Source of the DNA: Kribbella aluminosa
GTDB lineage: Bacteria; Actinomycetota; Actinomycetes; Propionibacteriales; Kribbellaceae
Direction of reading: 5' to 3'
Assembly: GCF_017876295.1 (NCBI RefSeq)
Contig: NZ_JAGINT010000001.1
Span: 1,302,001-1,366,000, forward strand
DNA: 64,000 nucleotides
A program made the translations under genes and the position numbers. Below, piece after piece: positions 42,206 to 51,034 of the stretch. Position 1 is the first letter of the stretch. The number at the start of each line of letters is the position of its first letter. The notes beneath the pieces were generated by a model. It was not told where the DNA came from and did not search any database. It was given only the letters and a program-made list of their open reading frames with translations.

Positions 42206-43174
42206 ATGACTGCTGTCGAGGTGGAAAACCTCTCGATGTCCTACCAGGCCCCGATCCGCAAGGGTGGGCTCCGGGCGGCCTTCCGTTCGCTGGTACGCCG
42301 TGAGTACAAGACCGTCCAGGCCCTCGACGACGTCTCGTTCGGGATCGCGCCGGGGGAGGTGGCCGGCTTCATCGGCCCGAACGGTGCCGGCAAGACGACG
42401 ACCATGAAGATCCTCAGCGGGATCCTGCACCCGACGGCCGGCCGCGTCCAGGTGCTCGGCAGCGTCCCGTGGCACCGCCGTTCGCCGTTCCTGAAACGGA
42501 TCGCGTTCGTCCGCGGCAGCCAGCCGGTCGGTGGTTCGCAGGAGCTGACCGTGATGGACTCGCTGGAGTACCAGCGGCTGCTGTACGACGTCCCGCGCCC
42601 GGCGTTCCGCAGTACTCTCGCCGAACTCCAGGCGCTCCTCGAGCTCGAACCGCTCGTCGAACGACAGCTCCGCGCGCTCAGCCTGGGCGAACGGATGCGG
42701 GTCGGTCTCGCGATGGCGCTGATCTACCGCCCCGAGGTGCTGTTCCTCGACGAGCCGACGATCGGGCTGGACGTCAGCGCCGCGAGCCTGATCCGCGAGT
42801 TCGTACGGGAGTACGTCGAGCAGACCGGCGCGACCGTACTGCTGACCAGCCACTACATGGCCGACGTCGCGTCGCTCTGCCCGCGGCTGATCCTGATCGA
42901 CCACGGCCACGTGCAGTACGACGGGCCGTTGAAGGAGCTGTCCGCGCGACTCTCGCCGTACAAGCTGATCCGGATCTCCACGCGTGACGACCCGTCCGCG
43001 TTCGGCGAGGTGGTCGAGAAGTCCGACGGCCAGTGGGTACTTCGGGTGCCGCGGGACGAGGTCGCCGGTACGACGGGCCGGCTGCTGCAGGCGCTGGAGG
43101 TGGTGGATCTCGCGGTGGAGGAGCCGCCGCTGGAGAAGGTCATCGACCAGGCGTACCGGGAGGGGCTGCGATGA
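42206..43174 (+). CDS. ABC exporter ATP-binding protein
   Basis: 322 residues. Walker A FIGPNGAGKTTTMKILSGIL near 55, signature LSLGERMRVGLAMAL near 155, Walker B EVLFLDEPTIGLDVSAASL near 177, H-loop LLTSHYMADV. Closest in type to ATPases paired with DUF990-like ABC-2 permeases. ATG at 42206 lies 7 nt after TACGGT (42193-42198), leaderless. First gene of a three-gene operon with 4-nt overlaps. Confidence 0.92.
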   Translation: MTAVEVENLSMSYQAPIRKGGLRAAFRSLVRREYKTVQALDDVSFGIAPGEVAGFIGPNGAGKTTTMKILSGILHPTAGRVQVLGSVPWHRRSPFLKRIAFVRGSQPVGGSQELTVMDSLEYQRLLYDVPRPAFRSTLAELQALLELEPLVERQLRALSLGERMRVGLAMALIYRPEVLFLDEPTIGLDVSAASLIREFVREYVEQTGATVLLTSHYMADVASLCPRLILIDHGHVQYDGPLKELSARLSPYKLIRISTRDDPSAFGEVVEKSDGQWVLRVPRDEVAGTTGRLLQALEVVDLAVEEPPLEKVIDQAYREGLR

Positions 43175-43938
43175 GAACCCTGCCGAGAACTGGAGCACTG
43201 CTGGGGTTCCGGCTCCGTCAGGACGTGCTGGAGTGGTCGGGCGCGTGGTGGTTCCTACTGACGCTCGTCGTGCAGGCCGTGGTGGCGCCGCTGATCGGGT
43301 TGTTCGTCTGGTCGGCGGTGTACCCGGACGATCCGGCGATCGGGCGGTACTACGTCGCGGTCATCCTGGTCACGTTGATGACCGAGTCGTTCGAGCAGCA
43401 CACGTTTTCCGAAAGGATCTACGACGGGACGCTGAGCCACGAACTGCTCCGTCCGCAGCCGGTCGTGCTCGGCGTGATCGGGACGAACCTGGCGGTCCGC
43501 GCCTGGCTGACGTTGCTCGGGGCACCGATCGTGCTGCTCACCGCTCTGGCGTTGCGGGTCGGGTTCGACTGGTGGGCGGTGCTGCGAGCGGTGCCGTACC
43601 TCGTCCTCGCCGCGGCACTCGTTTTCCTGTGGACGTTCCTGCTGTCGTTGACGGCGTTCTGGACGGATCGGGTGCATGCGGTGGTGGGGTTCGGCGGGCA
43701 GGTGATGTTCCTGCTCGGCGGTACGGCGGCACCGATCGGGGTGCTGCCGGACGGGTGGCGGCGGGTCGCCGAGGTGTTGCCGTTCTACGGAATGAACGGG
43801 TTGCCGGCGTCGGTCGCGGCGGGGACCGGGGCGGGCGGATCGCTTGGGTATCAACTGGTATGGGTGGTGGTCCTGGTGGGTGTGGTCGTGGTGCTGTGGC
43901 GGGCCGGCGTTCGGCGGTACACGGCGGTGGGATCGTGA
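43171..43938 (+). CDS. ABC-2 type permease, subunit 1
   Basis: 255 residues, six predicted membrane helices (for example WFLLTLVVQAVVAPLIGLFV, YLVLAAALVFLWTFLLSLTA and LVWVVVLVGVVVVLWRAGVR). The cytoplasmic ERIYDGTLSHELLRPQPVVL block between helices 2 and 3 is typical of the DUF990-like exporter family. ATG overlaps the ATPase stop (ATGA). Substrate unknown. Confidence 0.87.
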   Translation: MRTLPRTGALLGFRLRQDVLEWSGAWWFLLTLVVQAVVAPLIGLFVWSAVYPDDPAIGRYYVAVILVTLMTESFEQHTFSERIYDGTLSHELLRPQPVVLGVIGTNLAVRAWLTLLGAPIVLLTALALRVGFDWWAVLRAVPYLVLAAALVFLWTFLLSLTAFWTDRVHAVVGFGGQVMFLLGGTAAPIGVLPDGWRRVAEVLPFYGMNGLPASVAAGTGAGGSLGYQLVWVVVLVGVVVVLWRAGVRRYTAVGS

Positions 43939-44720
43939 AGCTCCTTCGGCTGCTTGGCGCGGGCTTCTCGATGTCGTTGCGGCGGAGCGTGGCGTTCCGG
44001 ATCAACCTGTTCTTCGACGTACTGCTGGCGTTCACAGGCCTGGGGACGGCGATCGCGGCGGTGCTGATCGTGTTCACCCGGGCGGATACGTTGGCCGGCT
44101 GGTCGATGGCGCAGTTCCTGGTGCTGATCGGGACCTATCAGTTGATCACCGGGCTGCGGTCGGCGTTCATCGATCCGAACCTGTCGTGGTTCCCGGAGAC
44201 CGGCATCCGGAACGGGAAGCTCGACGGGTACTTGCTGCAGCCGGCGTCGAGCCTGTTCCTGTCCAGTTTGTCGTTGTCGTCGCCGTTGCAGCTGATCCAG
44301 TTCGTGCTCGGGATCGGCGTACTGGGGTGGGGGATCGCGGCGGCGGACCGTTCGCCGAGTGTGGGCGGGGTGGCGAGCTGGTTGCTGTTGGTCGTTGCGG
44401 GTGTGGTGGTGACGTGGGCGTTGAGCGTGTTGCTGGCCTGCTTGGCGTTCTGGGCGCCGAAGCTGCAGCTGGACGTCTTCTACCACTCCGCCTGGCAGCT
44501 CGGCCGCTACCCGACCGACGTCTTCGCCCGCCCGCTGCGCATCCTCCTCACCTATGTCTTCCCGATGGCGCTGATCGCCAGCATCCCGTCCACCGCACTC
44601 CTCCGCGGACCCCGGCTCGGCGTGCTGGTCGCCGGAGTTGCAGCCTCAGGCGGGGCGGCCGGGCTGGCGGTGCTCACCTGGCGGGCCGGCCTCCGGCGCT
44701 ACACCGGGGCGACGTCGTGA
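43935..44720 (+). CDS. ABC-2 type permease, subunit 2
   Basis: 261 residues, six helices. FRINLFFDVLLAFTGLGTAI, GIRNGKLDGYLLQPASSLFL and RYPTDVFARPLRILLTYVFP are family blocks. It resembles subunit 1 in plan, so the exporter is likely a heterodimer. GTG overlaps the previous stop codon (GTGA). Confidence 0.87.
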   Translation: MKLLRLLGAGFSMSLRRSVAFRINLFFDVLLAFTGLGTAIAAVLIVFTRADTLAGWSMAQFLVLIGTYQLITGLRSAFIDPNLSWFPETGIRNGKLDGYLLQPASSLFLSSLSLSSPLQLIQFVLGIGVLGWGIAAADRSPSVGGVASWLLLVVAGVVVTWALSVLLACLAFWAPKLQLDVFYHSAWQLGRYPTDVFARPLRILLTYVFPMALIASIPSTALLRGPRLGVLVAGVAASGGAAGLAVLTWRAGLRRYTGATS

Positions 44721-44779
44721 AGATCCGCAGGAGGAAATGCGGTCGCTCCGCGGTGGTCGTACGCGTTAGCGTCCCGCCT

Positions 44780-45502
44780 ATGGTTGATGCCTTGTTCGGG
44801 GTGCCTCGGTTGGTGGCGGTGTATGACGCGCTGGATCCGGATCGGCGGGATCTGGAGCACTACGCGGCGATCGTGGACGAGTTCGGCGCCGCGCGGGTGC
44901 TCGATGTGGGGTGCGGGACGGGTGAGCTGACCTGTCTGCTCGCGAGTGCCGGGGTGGACGTGACGGGGGTGGACCCGGCGGAGGCGTCGCTGGAGGTTGC
45001 TCGGGGCAAGGAGTTCGCGGATCGGGTGCGCTGGTTGCACGGAGATGCGACGACGTTGCCGCCGTTGCAGGTCGAGCTGGCGTTGATGACGGGGAACGTG
45101 GCGCAGGTGTTCCGCGCCGGCGAGGACTGGGCGGCGACGGCGCGCGGGGTGCATGCGGCCTTGGTTCCCGGCGGGCGGTTCGTGTTCGAGACGCGGGATC
45201 CGGCGCGCCGGGCGTGGGAGGAGTGGACGCGCGAACACACGCATCAGGTGCGCGAGATCGACGGCGAGACGGTGGAGGCCTGGACCGATCTGGTCGAGGT
45301 GAAGTTGCCGTACGTCACGTTCCGCGGCACCTACGTGTTCTCCTCCGACGGCGCCGTCCTCACGTCGGACTCGACGCTGTGGTTCCGCGAGCGGGATGAG
45401 GTGGAGCAGTCGCTGACCGCGGCCGGGTTCGCGGTCGACGACGTACGGGAGGCTCCGGACCGGCCGGGCAAGGAGTTCGTGTTCGTGGCTAGGAAGCTGT
45501 GA
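44780..45502 (+). CDS. SAM-dependent class I methyltransferase
   Basis: 240 residues. Motif I ARVLDVGCGTGELTCLLASA near 40, VTGVDPAEASLEVARG, the HGDATTLP loop, then NVAQVFRAGEDW and GGRFVFETRDPARRAWEEW. Substrate unknown. ATG at 44780 lies 7 nt after TAGCGT (44767-44772), so it is transcribed independently of the ABC operon. Confidence 0.88.
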   Translation: MVDALFGVPRLVAVYDALDPDRRDLEHYAAIVDEFGAARVLDVGCGTGELTCLLASAGVDVTGVDPAEASLEVARGKEFADRVRWLHGDATTLPPLQVELALMTGNVAQVFRAGEDWAATARGVHAALVPGGRFVFETRDPARRAWEEWTREHTHQVREIDGETVEAWTDLVEVKLPYVTFRGTYVFSSDGAVLTSDSTLWFRERDEVEQSLTAAGFAVDDVREAPDRPGKEFVFVARKL

Positions 45503-46376
45503 GCAGCGCCGTCAGCGTGTGATGGGCGGTGCGGGACATCATCGGGTTGGTCTCGACGTAGTACCAGAGGCAACCGATCGCCTGCGCGAACGACCACCCC
45601 ATCCCGCGCCGCCACTCGGCGTCGTCGCTGCCCAGCGCGGTACGGAACGCCGTACGCGCCGTCGCGTCCAGCAGGTTCCAGGCCGGCTGCAGGTCCATCG
45701 CCGGATCGGACACGGCGAACGTGCCGACGTCGATCACCCCGGCCAGCCGGCCGTCCGCGACCAGCAGGTTGCCGGGCATCAGATCGCGATGCGTCCACAC
45801 GTCCGGCTCGGTGCGAGGCGTCGTCCGCAGGTCGGCCCACAACTGGGCGAGCCCGTCCACGTCGATAATCCCGCGACTGCGCTCCAGCCCGTCCGCCACG
45901 TACTCGTCCTGCGAGGTCAGGACGCCGCCGCGCCAGGTCCCCTGGAACACCCGCCCCGCGGTCGGCGCGGCCCGGAGCGCCAGCACGAACCGGGCGAGAT
46001 CCTCGGCGTACGCCGTCGAACCGGCCACGTCCGCGTCGTACGCGATCGTCCCGTCCACCCACGTCTGCACCGCCCACGGCTGTGGATAACCCGGACCGGG
46101 CGCACCGATCGCGACCGGCTCCGGTGTCGGGTACGGCGACATCGCGTGCAGCCGTCGCGCCGCCTCTGCCTCGTCCTCGAGCTCCTGCTGCATGGTCGCT
46201 GTGTCGCCGGGCAGGACCGGGAGCCGGGCGACCAGCGCGTCGCCGATCCGGAAGAGCGCGTTGACCGTCCCGTGCGACCGTACGGCGCGGATCGGGAGCG
46301 CGCTCCACTCCGGGAACTGCTCCTTCACGAGCCCTTCGACCAGGTCGACCGTCACGTCCAGCTGTCCCTCGTGCAT
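45489..46376 (-). CDS. Aminoglycoside phosphotransferase (APH)-family kinase
   Basis: 295 residues. ALFRIGDALVARLPVLPGDT (nucleotide loop and Lys/Arg region), PWAVQTWVDGTIAYD hinge, VWTHRDLMPGNLLVADGRLA (catalytic HxDxxxxN, here HRDLMPGN) near 190, AGVIDVGTFAVSDPAMDL (metal Asp; DVG instead of DFG). It phosphorylates a small molecule, not necessarily an antibiotic. ATG at 46376 chosen. The 3' end overlaps the convergent methyltransferase gene by 14 nt. Confidence 0.87.
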   Translation of the reverse strand: MHEGQLDVTVDLVEGLVKEQFPEWSALPIRAVRSHGTVNALFRIGDALVARLPVLPGDTATMQQELEDEAEAARRLHAMSPYPTPEPVAIGAPGPGYPQPWAVQTWVDGTIAYDADVAGSTAYAEDLARFVLALRAAPTAGRVFQGTWRGGVLTSQDEYVADGLERSRGIIDVDGLAQLWADLRTTPRTEPDVWTHRDLMPGNLLVADGRLAGVIDVGTFAVSDPAMDLQPAWNLLDATARTAFRTALGSDDAEWRRGMGWSFAQAIGCLWYYVETNPMMSRTAHHTLTALLTAS

Positions 46377-46420
46377 CACGCCGAGCAGTATCCGGGAGCG
46401 GTCGGGGTGTCGCACACGAT

Positions 46421-47095
46421 TTAGACCAGCACTGCAGGGGCGACCCGAGCTGAGCCGATCCCGCGGTCAGGCTTGCCGAGGCGGAAGCGGACCTTGCCCT
46501 TCAGCACGGTCCCGGACTCGGCCATGCCCGCCACCAACGATTCGCCGGGGAAGAGCGTGAACGTCCAGCGCTCGTTGTGCTCGCAGTCCGGCGGCGTCGC
46601 ACCGCACTGCAGCAGCCGGGCGCCCCACACCTGGCGGGTCATCCAGGTCCGGGTGTCCTGCCCGTCCACCACGAATCCGTCCGAGGCCAGCACGTCGTTG
46701 TAGCTGCCGAGGGACGGACCGTACGACCCGATCACGCTGACCACCAGCTGCCACGGGCCGCCCGCGGGCAACGCGACCCCGGCCGGCAGGCGCTCGTCGA
46801 ACACGTCGGGCGACGACGTCGGGCGCACCTCAAGTGGAAGCGACGCCCGCGTGTCGAGCAGCGCGGGATCAGGGACGAGCAGTACGCCGTACTCGACCTC
46901 GTCGGCGAACCGGGCCGACGCGAAGTGCTCGGTCAGCGCACGGGTGGCCTGCTCAGCGTGTGACCAGGCGAAGGTGCCGCGCAGGTACTCCGCGGTGATC
47001 GCAGGCAGACCGCGCTCGGCGACGAGGGCGGCGACCGGCGCGGTGTTCCATACGGCGACCAGCCGGCGCACGGACGTGGTGACGAAGTCAGTCAT
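46421..47095 (-). CDS. Hypothetical protein (224 aa)
   Basis: No family recognised. Soluble, with helical N-terminus (RRLVAVWNTAPVAALVAERG, LPAITAEYLRGTFAWSHAEQ) and a beta-rich C-terminal half (PWQLVVSVIGSYGPSLGSYN, RWTFTLFPGESLVAGMAESG, GTVLKGKVRFRLGK). Two cysteines (LLQCGATPPDCEHNE). Codon use is typical, so the gene is real. It precedes the kinase gene by 44 nt. Confidence 0.7.
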   Translation of the reverse strand: MTDFVTTSVRRLVAVWNTAPVAALVAERGLPAITAEYLRGTFAWSHAEQATRALTEHFASARFADEVEYGVLLVPDPALLDTRASLPLEVRPTSSPDVFDERLPAGVALPAGGPWQLVVSVIGSYGPSLGSYNDVLASDGFVVDGQDTRTWMTRQVWGARLLQCGATPPDCEHNERWTFTLFPGESLVAGMAESGTVLKGKVRFRLGKPDRGIGSARVAPAVLV

Positions 47096-47128
47096 CCCGC
47101 GAAACAGTAGCCAGCGGGTCCGACAGTT

Positions 47129-47779
47129 TCAGTGCGTCGCGAGTGGGCGGGCGCGGTCGGTGGCGAGGCGGATCGCGAAGACGGCGAGCGCCGTACCGGT
47201 CAGGTAGCGGTGGATGCGCATCCAGGTCGGGCGGCGGGAGAGGAACACCGCGACCGAGCCGGCGGTGATCACGAAGACCGCGTTCATCAGCACGCCGACG
47301 GTCAGCTGGCCGAGGCCGAGGATCAGGCTCTGCAGGCCGAGGTGCCCGCGGGACGGGTCGAGGAACTGCGGGAGTAGCGAGATGTAGAGGATCGCGATCT
47401 TCGGGTTCAGCAGGCAGGTGAGCAGGCCCATCCCGAACAGCTTGCGCGGGCGGTCCGGTTGCAGGTCCTGCGTGGCGAACACCGACGTACCGCCGGGGCG
47501 GAACGCCTGCCAGGCGAGCCAGAGCAGGTACGCCGCGCCGCCCAGCTTCAGCGTCAGGTAGATCTCGGGGACCAGCGCGAACAGGGTCGCGAGCCCGGCG
47601 CTTGCCGCGAGCATGTACGTGAGGAAGCCGAGGCCGACGCCGGCCAGCGAGATCAGCCCGGCCCGGCGGCCCTGCGCGATCGAGCGGGAGATCAGGTAGA
47701 TCATGTTCGGCCCCGGCACGATCACCAGGCCCAGCTCGACCAGCGCGATCCCGAGCAGCGCCTCGTTGCTCACCAGCAT
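47129..47779 (-). CDS. LysE-family amino-acid exporter
   Basis: 216 residues, six helices. Family signatures: LVIVPGPNMIYLISRSIAQG near 17 (PGPN), RRAGLISLAGVGLGFLTYML, LKLGGAAYLLWLAWQAFRPG, and LLTCLLNPKIAILYISLLPQ near 125 (NPK). RhtB-like exporter of amino acids or derivatives. Confidence 0.92.
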   Translation of the reverse strand: MLVSNEALLGIALVELGLVIVPGPNMIYLISRSIAQGRRAGLISLAGVGLGFLTYMLAASAGLATLFALVPEIYLTLKLGGAAYLLWLAWQAFRPGGTSVFATQDLQPDRPRKLFGMGLLTCLLNPKIAILYISLLPQFLDPSRGHLGLQSLILGLGQLTVGVLMNAVFVITAGSVAVFLSRRPTWMRIHRYLTGTALAVFAIRLATDRARPLATH

Positions 47780-47925
47780 TCCGTGTCCCTCTCTCGGCGT
47801 ACGACGAACCTAACAGCGCGGCTCATCCGGTCGCGGGGATTCCCACGGGCCGGTATTGCACTCGCGGATCATGCTCACCCTCGGTTAGCGTGGGTGCGTA
47901 CGCCTACGGTTTGAAGGAGACGGGT

Positions 47926-48102
47926 ATGAGCGACGAGTCCAGCGAGCCGGCGGACGATCTGCAGCAGAAGTTTCGGGAAGCGCTCGAGAAGAAGAACGCC
48001 GGGAAGCACTCGCATCCGGGATCCGGAGTGCGGGGGCAAGGCGTCGGCGACGCGCACAACGACAAGCAGAAGCGCCAGTTCCGGCGCAAGTCCGGCAGCT
48101 GA
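47926..48102 (+). CDS. DUF5302 small protein
   Basis: 58 residues: SDESSEPADDLQQKFREALE, KKNAGKHSHPGSGVRGQGVG, then a basic tail (KQKRQFRRKSGS). Matches the short actinobacterial DUF5302 family of unknown function. GAAGGAGA lies 5 nt before the ATG; TAGCGT (47886-47891) is a promoter -10 candidate. Confidence 0.8.
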   Translation: MSDESSEPADDLQQKFREALEKKNAGKHSHPGSGVRGQGVGDAHNDKQKRQFRRKSGS

Positions 48103-48133
48103 AGTTCCGCCGCACTGTCCACCCATCCGATAT

Positions 48134-48159
48134 GAGCCCCGGGTTGCCGCCCGGGGCTC
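48134..48159 (+). terminator. Strong terminator hairpin
   Basis: GAGCCCCGGG (48134-48143) and CCCGGGGCTC (48150-48159) form a perfect 10-bp stem with the 6-nt loop TTGCCG, 31 nt after the DUF5302 stop, followed by GACCTTTG. Confidence 0.75.
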
Positions 48160-48303
48160 GACCTTTGCCCGTGAACAGGTTCTGGCGGGGTTGCCCAGGT
48201 TATTTCCTGTTCACCGACCCGGGTGTCTGTCCGTGGTCGCGGGGCGCGGCGCGGCCGGATACGGCTCTGGGTGGTGCACCGAGGCTCGACTACAGTCGGC
48301 GAC

Positions 48304-49005
48304 GTGAGCGAGCCGTTGCATTTTGTCGTCAAGACCCGGTTGGTCGAGGTCGTCGAACGGCTGGGGGAGGGCGCCGCGCTACCGCCCGAGCGGGTGCTGG
48401 CGAAGGACTTCGGGGTGTCGCGGTGGACCATGCGGCAGGCGATCCGGGAGCTGATCGCGGACGGCCGGCTCCGGGCGCGGCAGGGGCAGGGGACGTTCGT
48501 CGCCACGCCGAAGCTGGTGCAGCCGTTGGCGCTGGTCAGCTACACCGAGGCGCTGCGGGCGCAGGGGCACACGCCGGCGCGTGAGGTGGTCGCGTTCGAC
48601 GAGGTGGTCGCGGACGTCGAGCTCGCGGAGCACTTGAAGATCGCCGAGGGCGACCCGGTGCACCGGCTCGAGCGGGTGCTGTACGCGGACGGCCAGCCGA
48701 TCGGGCTGGAGACGACGTACCTCTCGGTCGCGCGCTTCCCGACGCTGCGCGACGTACTGGAGCCGACCGGTTCGCTGTACCGCTGCCTGACCGATCAGCT
48801 CGGGGTGCAGTTCGGCGACGGCGAGGAACTGGTCGAGACCGTGATCGCGACGCCGCGCGAGGCCGAGCTGCTGAAGGCCACCCAGTCGCTCCCGATGCTG
48901 CTCCTGCACCGCAACAGCCGCGACACCTCCGGCCGCCCGATCGAATCGGTCCGCTCCCTCTACCGCGGCGACCGCGTCGGCTTCCGCGCCACCCTGCGCC
49001 CCTGA
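48304..49005 (+). CDS. GntR/UTRA regulator of the phosphonate locus
   Basis: 233 residues. Winged helix: PPERVLAKDFGVSRWTMRQA, IRELIADGRLRARQGQGTFV. UTRA domain: PLALVSYTEALRAQGHTPAR, VHRLERVLYADGQPIGLETT, LLLHRNSRDTSGRPIESVRS. Phosphonate catabolism operons often carry such regulators. GTG at 48304 lies 7 nt after TACAGT (48291-48296), leaderless. It is transcribed toward, and separated by 176 bp from, the oxidoreductase operon whose promoter holds a matching palindrome. Confidence 0.88.
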   Translation: MSEPLHFVVKTRLVEVVERLGEGAALPPERVLAKDFGVSRWTMRQAIRELIADGRLRARQGQGTFVATPKLVQPLALVSYTEALRAQGHTPAREVVAFDEVVADVELAEHLKIAEGDPVHRLERVLYADGQPIGLETTYLSVARFPTLRDVLEPTGSLYRCLTDQLGVQFGDGEELVETVIATPREAELLKATQSLPMLLLHRNSRDTSGRPIESVRSLYRGDRVGFRATLRP

Positions 49006-49059
49006 CCCCCGCCGCTCCCGCGGCGGCCGCCGCCGTCCCGCTCAGGTACGCCTGCCGGT

Positions 49060-49086
49060 GTCAATTGTGATGGCCTGGCGATCCGC
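49060..49086 (+). repeat. Single copy of the 23-bp element found at 32910-33002
   Basis: The stretch shares GTCAATTGTGATGGCCTGGC followed by G-N-TCCGC with 32976-33002 (26 of 27 positions). It lies in the intergenic region just upstream of the phosphonate operon promoter. Confidence 0.7.
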
Positions 49087-49140
49087 CCAACTGTTCGCCC
49101 GCGGTTCATCCGGCGGCCAGCCGCCCCGCATACTCCCTTC

Positions 49141-49156
49141 ATTGGTCCGGACCAAT
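49141..49156. promoter_or_regulatory. GntR operator, perfect 16-bp palindrome
   Basis: ATTGGTCCGGACCAAT is fully symmetric and directly follows a -10-like TACTCC (49131-49136), so it covers the transcription start of the oxidoreductase operon. A further CTTGGTCC half-site follows at 49157-49164. The pattern (TTGGTC-GACCAA) is typical for GntR/HutC-type regulators; the adjacent gntR is the obvious binder. Confidence 0.65.
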
Positions 49157-49181
49157 CTTGGTCCCGACGAGAGGAGCGGAC

Positions 49182-50357
49182 GTGCGGGTGGTTGTGGTGG
49201 GTGGTGGCGTGCTGGGCACGTTCCACGCCTGGCAGGCGGTACAGCGCGGGTACGAGGTGCTGCACCTCGAGCGTGAACTCGAGGCACGCGGCGCCAGCGT
49301 GCGGAACTTCGGCCTGGTCTGGGTCAGCGGTCGCGCCGACGGCGCCGAGGTCGAACTCGCGCAGCGAGCCCGCGACCTGTGGACCGAGGTGCCGGGGATC
49401 GGTGTCCGGACCGCCGGCTCGCTGACGGTCTGCCGGAGTGAGGCCGAGCTCGCGGTCGCCAAGGAGGCGGCGGCGCGGCCGGACGCGGCGGCGCGCGGGT
49501 TCCAGGTACTCGACGCGGAACAGGCCCGGGAGCGCAACCCCGCGCTGAAGGGTGAGCTGCAAGGTGCGCTGTGGTGTGCTCGGGATGCGATCGTCGAGCC
49601 GCGCGAGGTGCTGCCGGCGCTGCGGGCCGAGCTGCAGAAATCGGGCCGGTACCGCTTCCTCGGAGGACGGGAAGTGCGGAACGTCCGGACGGGTGAGGTC
49701 GTCGACGACCACGGCGAGGTGCATGCGGGGGACCTGGTGTTCCTGTGTACGGGCGCGTGGCACAGCGGGCTGATCCGCGAGCTGACCGACGACCTTCCGG
49801 TACGGCGGGTTCGGCTGCAGATGATGCAGACCGCGCCGCTCGACGACGCGCTCACCACGGCGGTCGCGGACGGGGACAGCTTCCGGTACTACCCGGCGTT
49901 CAACAGTCCCGCGCTCGATGAGCTGCCGCCGCAGGAGTCGATCGCCGCGGAACACAGGATGCAGTTGCTGATGGTGCAGCGGACGCACGGTGGGCTGACC
50001 ATTGGTGACACCCACGAGTACGACGAGCCGTTCGGGTTCGACGTGCGGAGCGATCCGTACGAGTACCTGCGCGGGGTGGTCGAACGCATTCTCGGCCGGC
50101 CGCTGCCCATGATCACCCGGCGATGGGCCGGGGTGTATTCGCAGGCGACCAGCGACGAGGTGGTCGTACGGCGGGAGGTCGCGGACGGGGTGCACCTCGT
50201 GACGGGGCCCGGCGGGCGCGGGATGACGATGTCGCCGGCCATCGCCGAGGAGACCTTCGAGGCGATCGAGCGAACCGGTCCGTCGGCGGGCGGGACGCCG
50301 ATGGCGCCCGCAACCTCCGAGCGCGCCGGCTCCTCGCGGGCGGGGGACGGGCGATGA
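49182..50357 (+). CDS. FAD-dependent oxidoreductase of aminophosphonate catabolism (HpnW-like)
   Basis: 391 residues, DAO/glycine-oxidase fold. N-terminal FAD loop VRVVVVGGGVLGTFHAWQAV, then LEARGASVRNFGLVWVSG, characteristic of the family proposed to oxidise aminoalkylphosphonates next to phosphonatase-like hydrolases, VFLCTGAWHSGLIREL, and GVYSQATSDEVVVRREVADG with VTGPGGRGMTMSPAIAEETF. Inferred reaction: oxidative deamination of an aminoethylphosphonate-type substrate to phosphonoacetaldehyde. GTG follows GAGGAGCGGA. First gene of a six-gene operon. Confidence 0.82.
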   Translation: MRVVVVGGGVLGTFHAWQAVQRGYEVLHLERELEARGASVRNFGLVWVSGRADGAEVELAQRARDLWTEVPGIGVRTAGSLTVCRSEAELAVAKEAAARPDAAARGFQVLDAEQARERNPALKGELQGALWCARDAIVEPREVLPALRAELQKSGRYRFLGGREVRNVRTGEVVDDHGEVHAGDLVFLCTGAWHSGLIRELTDDLPVRRVRLQMMQTAPLDDALTTAVADGDSFRYYPAFNSPALDELPPQESIAAEHRMQLLMVQRTHGGLTIGDTHEYDEPFGFDVRSDPYEYLRGVVERILGRPLPMITRRWAGVYSQATSDEVVVRREVADGVHLVTGPGGRGMTMSPAIAEETFEAIERTGPSAGGTPMAPATSERAGSSRAGDGR

Positions 50358-51034
50358 TTCAGCTGGCTGTGCTTGACATGGCGGGGACGACGGTTGCCGA
50401 TGACGGGCTGGTCGAGCGGGCGTTCACCGCGGCGATCGGGGCCCAGGGCATCGAAATCGGGACACCGCGGTACGACGAGATGATCGCCCACGTTCGCGCC
50501 ACGATGGGCGAGTCCAAGATCACCGTGTTCCGGGCGCTGCTCGGCGCCGAGGACGCGGCGCAGGAGGCGAACGCGGCGTTCGAGGCGGCGTACGGCGAGC
50601 TGATCGATGACGGGCTGGCGCCGATCGACGGGGCCGCGGACGCCATCCGGCAGCTCCGGGACGCCGGGATCAAGGTCTGCCTGACCACCGGCTTCTCCGA
50701 GACCACCCAGCACCGGATCCTGACCGCTCTCGGCTGGCAGCAGCTGGCCGACCTGACTCTCTGCCCGGCTCAGGCGGGCCGCGGCAGACCGTACCCGGAC
50801 ATGGTGCTGAAGGCACTGCTCGAACTGCGCGCCGACGGCGTCCAGAACGTGGCCGTGGCCGGGGACACCGCCTACGACATGACGACGGGGATCCTGGCCG
50901 GTGCCGGGATCGTGGCCGGCGTCCTGACCGGTGCCCACGGCAACGAGCAACTGACCGCCGCGGGCGCTACGCACGTACTCGAGTCGGTCCGGGACCTGCC
51001 CGGCCTGCTCCTCGATCGAAGGCTGGAGAAGTGA
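50354..51034 (+). CDS. Phosphonatase-like HAD hydrolase
   Basis: 226 residues. Opens with the nucleophile motif LAVLDMAGTTVADDGLVERA (DxAGT as in PhnX), cap domain helices, motif II KVCLTTGFSETTQHRI, and motif III/IV GRGRPYPDMVLKALLEL and VAVAGDTAYDMTTGILAGAG. Inferred to cleave the C-P bond of phosphonoacetaldehyde (to acetaldehyde and phosphate). ATG overlaps the oxidoreductase stop codon (ATGA). Confidence 0.85.
   Translation: MIQLAVLDMAGTTVADDGLVERAFTAAIGAQGIEIGTPRYDEMIAHVRATMGESKITVFRALLGAEDAAQEANAAFEAAYGELIDDGLAPIDGAADAIRQLRDAGIKVCLTTGFSETTQHRILTALGWQQLADLTLCPAQAGRGRPYPDMVLKALLELRADGVQNVAVAGDTAYDMTTGILAGAGIVAGVLTGAHGNEQLTAAGATHVLESVRDLPGLLLDRRLEK

Noticed and set aside
45489..46376. 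Antibiotic-resistance aminoglycoside phosphotransferase
   Set aside because: Only the general kinase fold is visible (DVG instead of DFG); family membership does not establish a resistance role.
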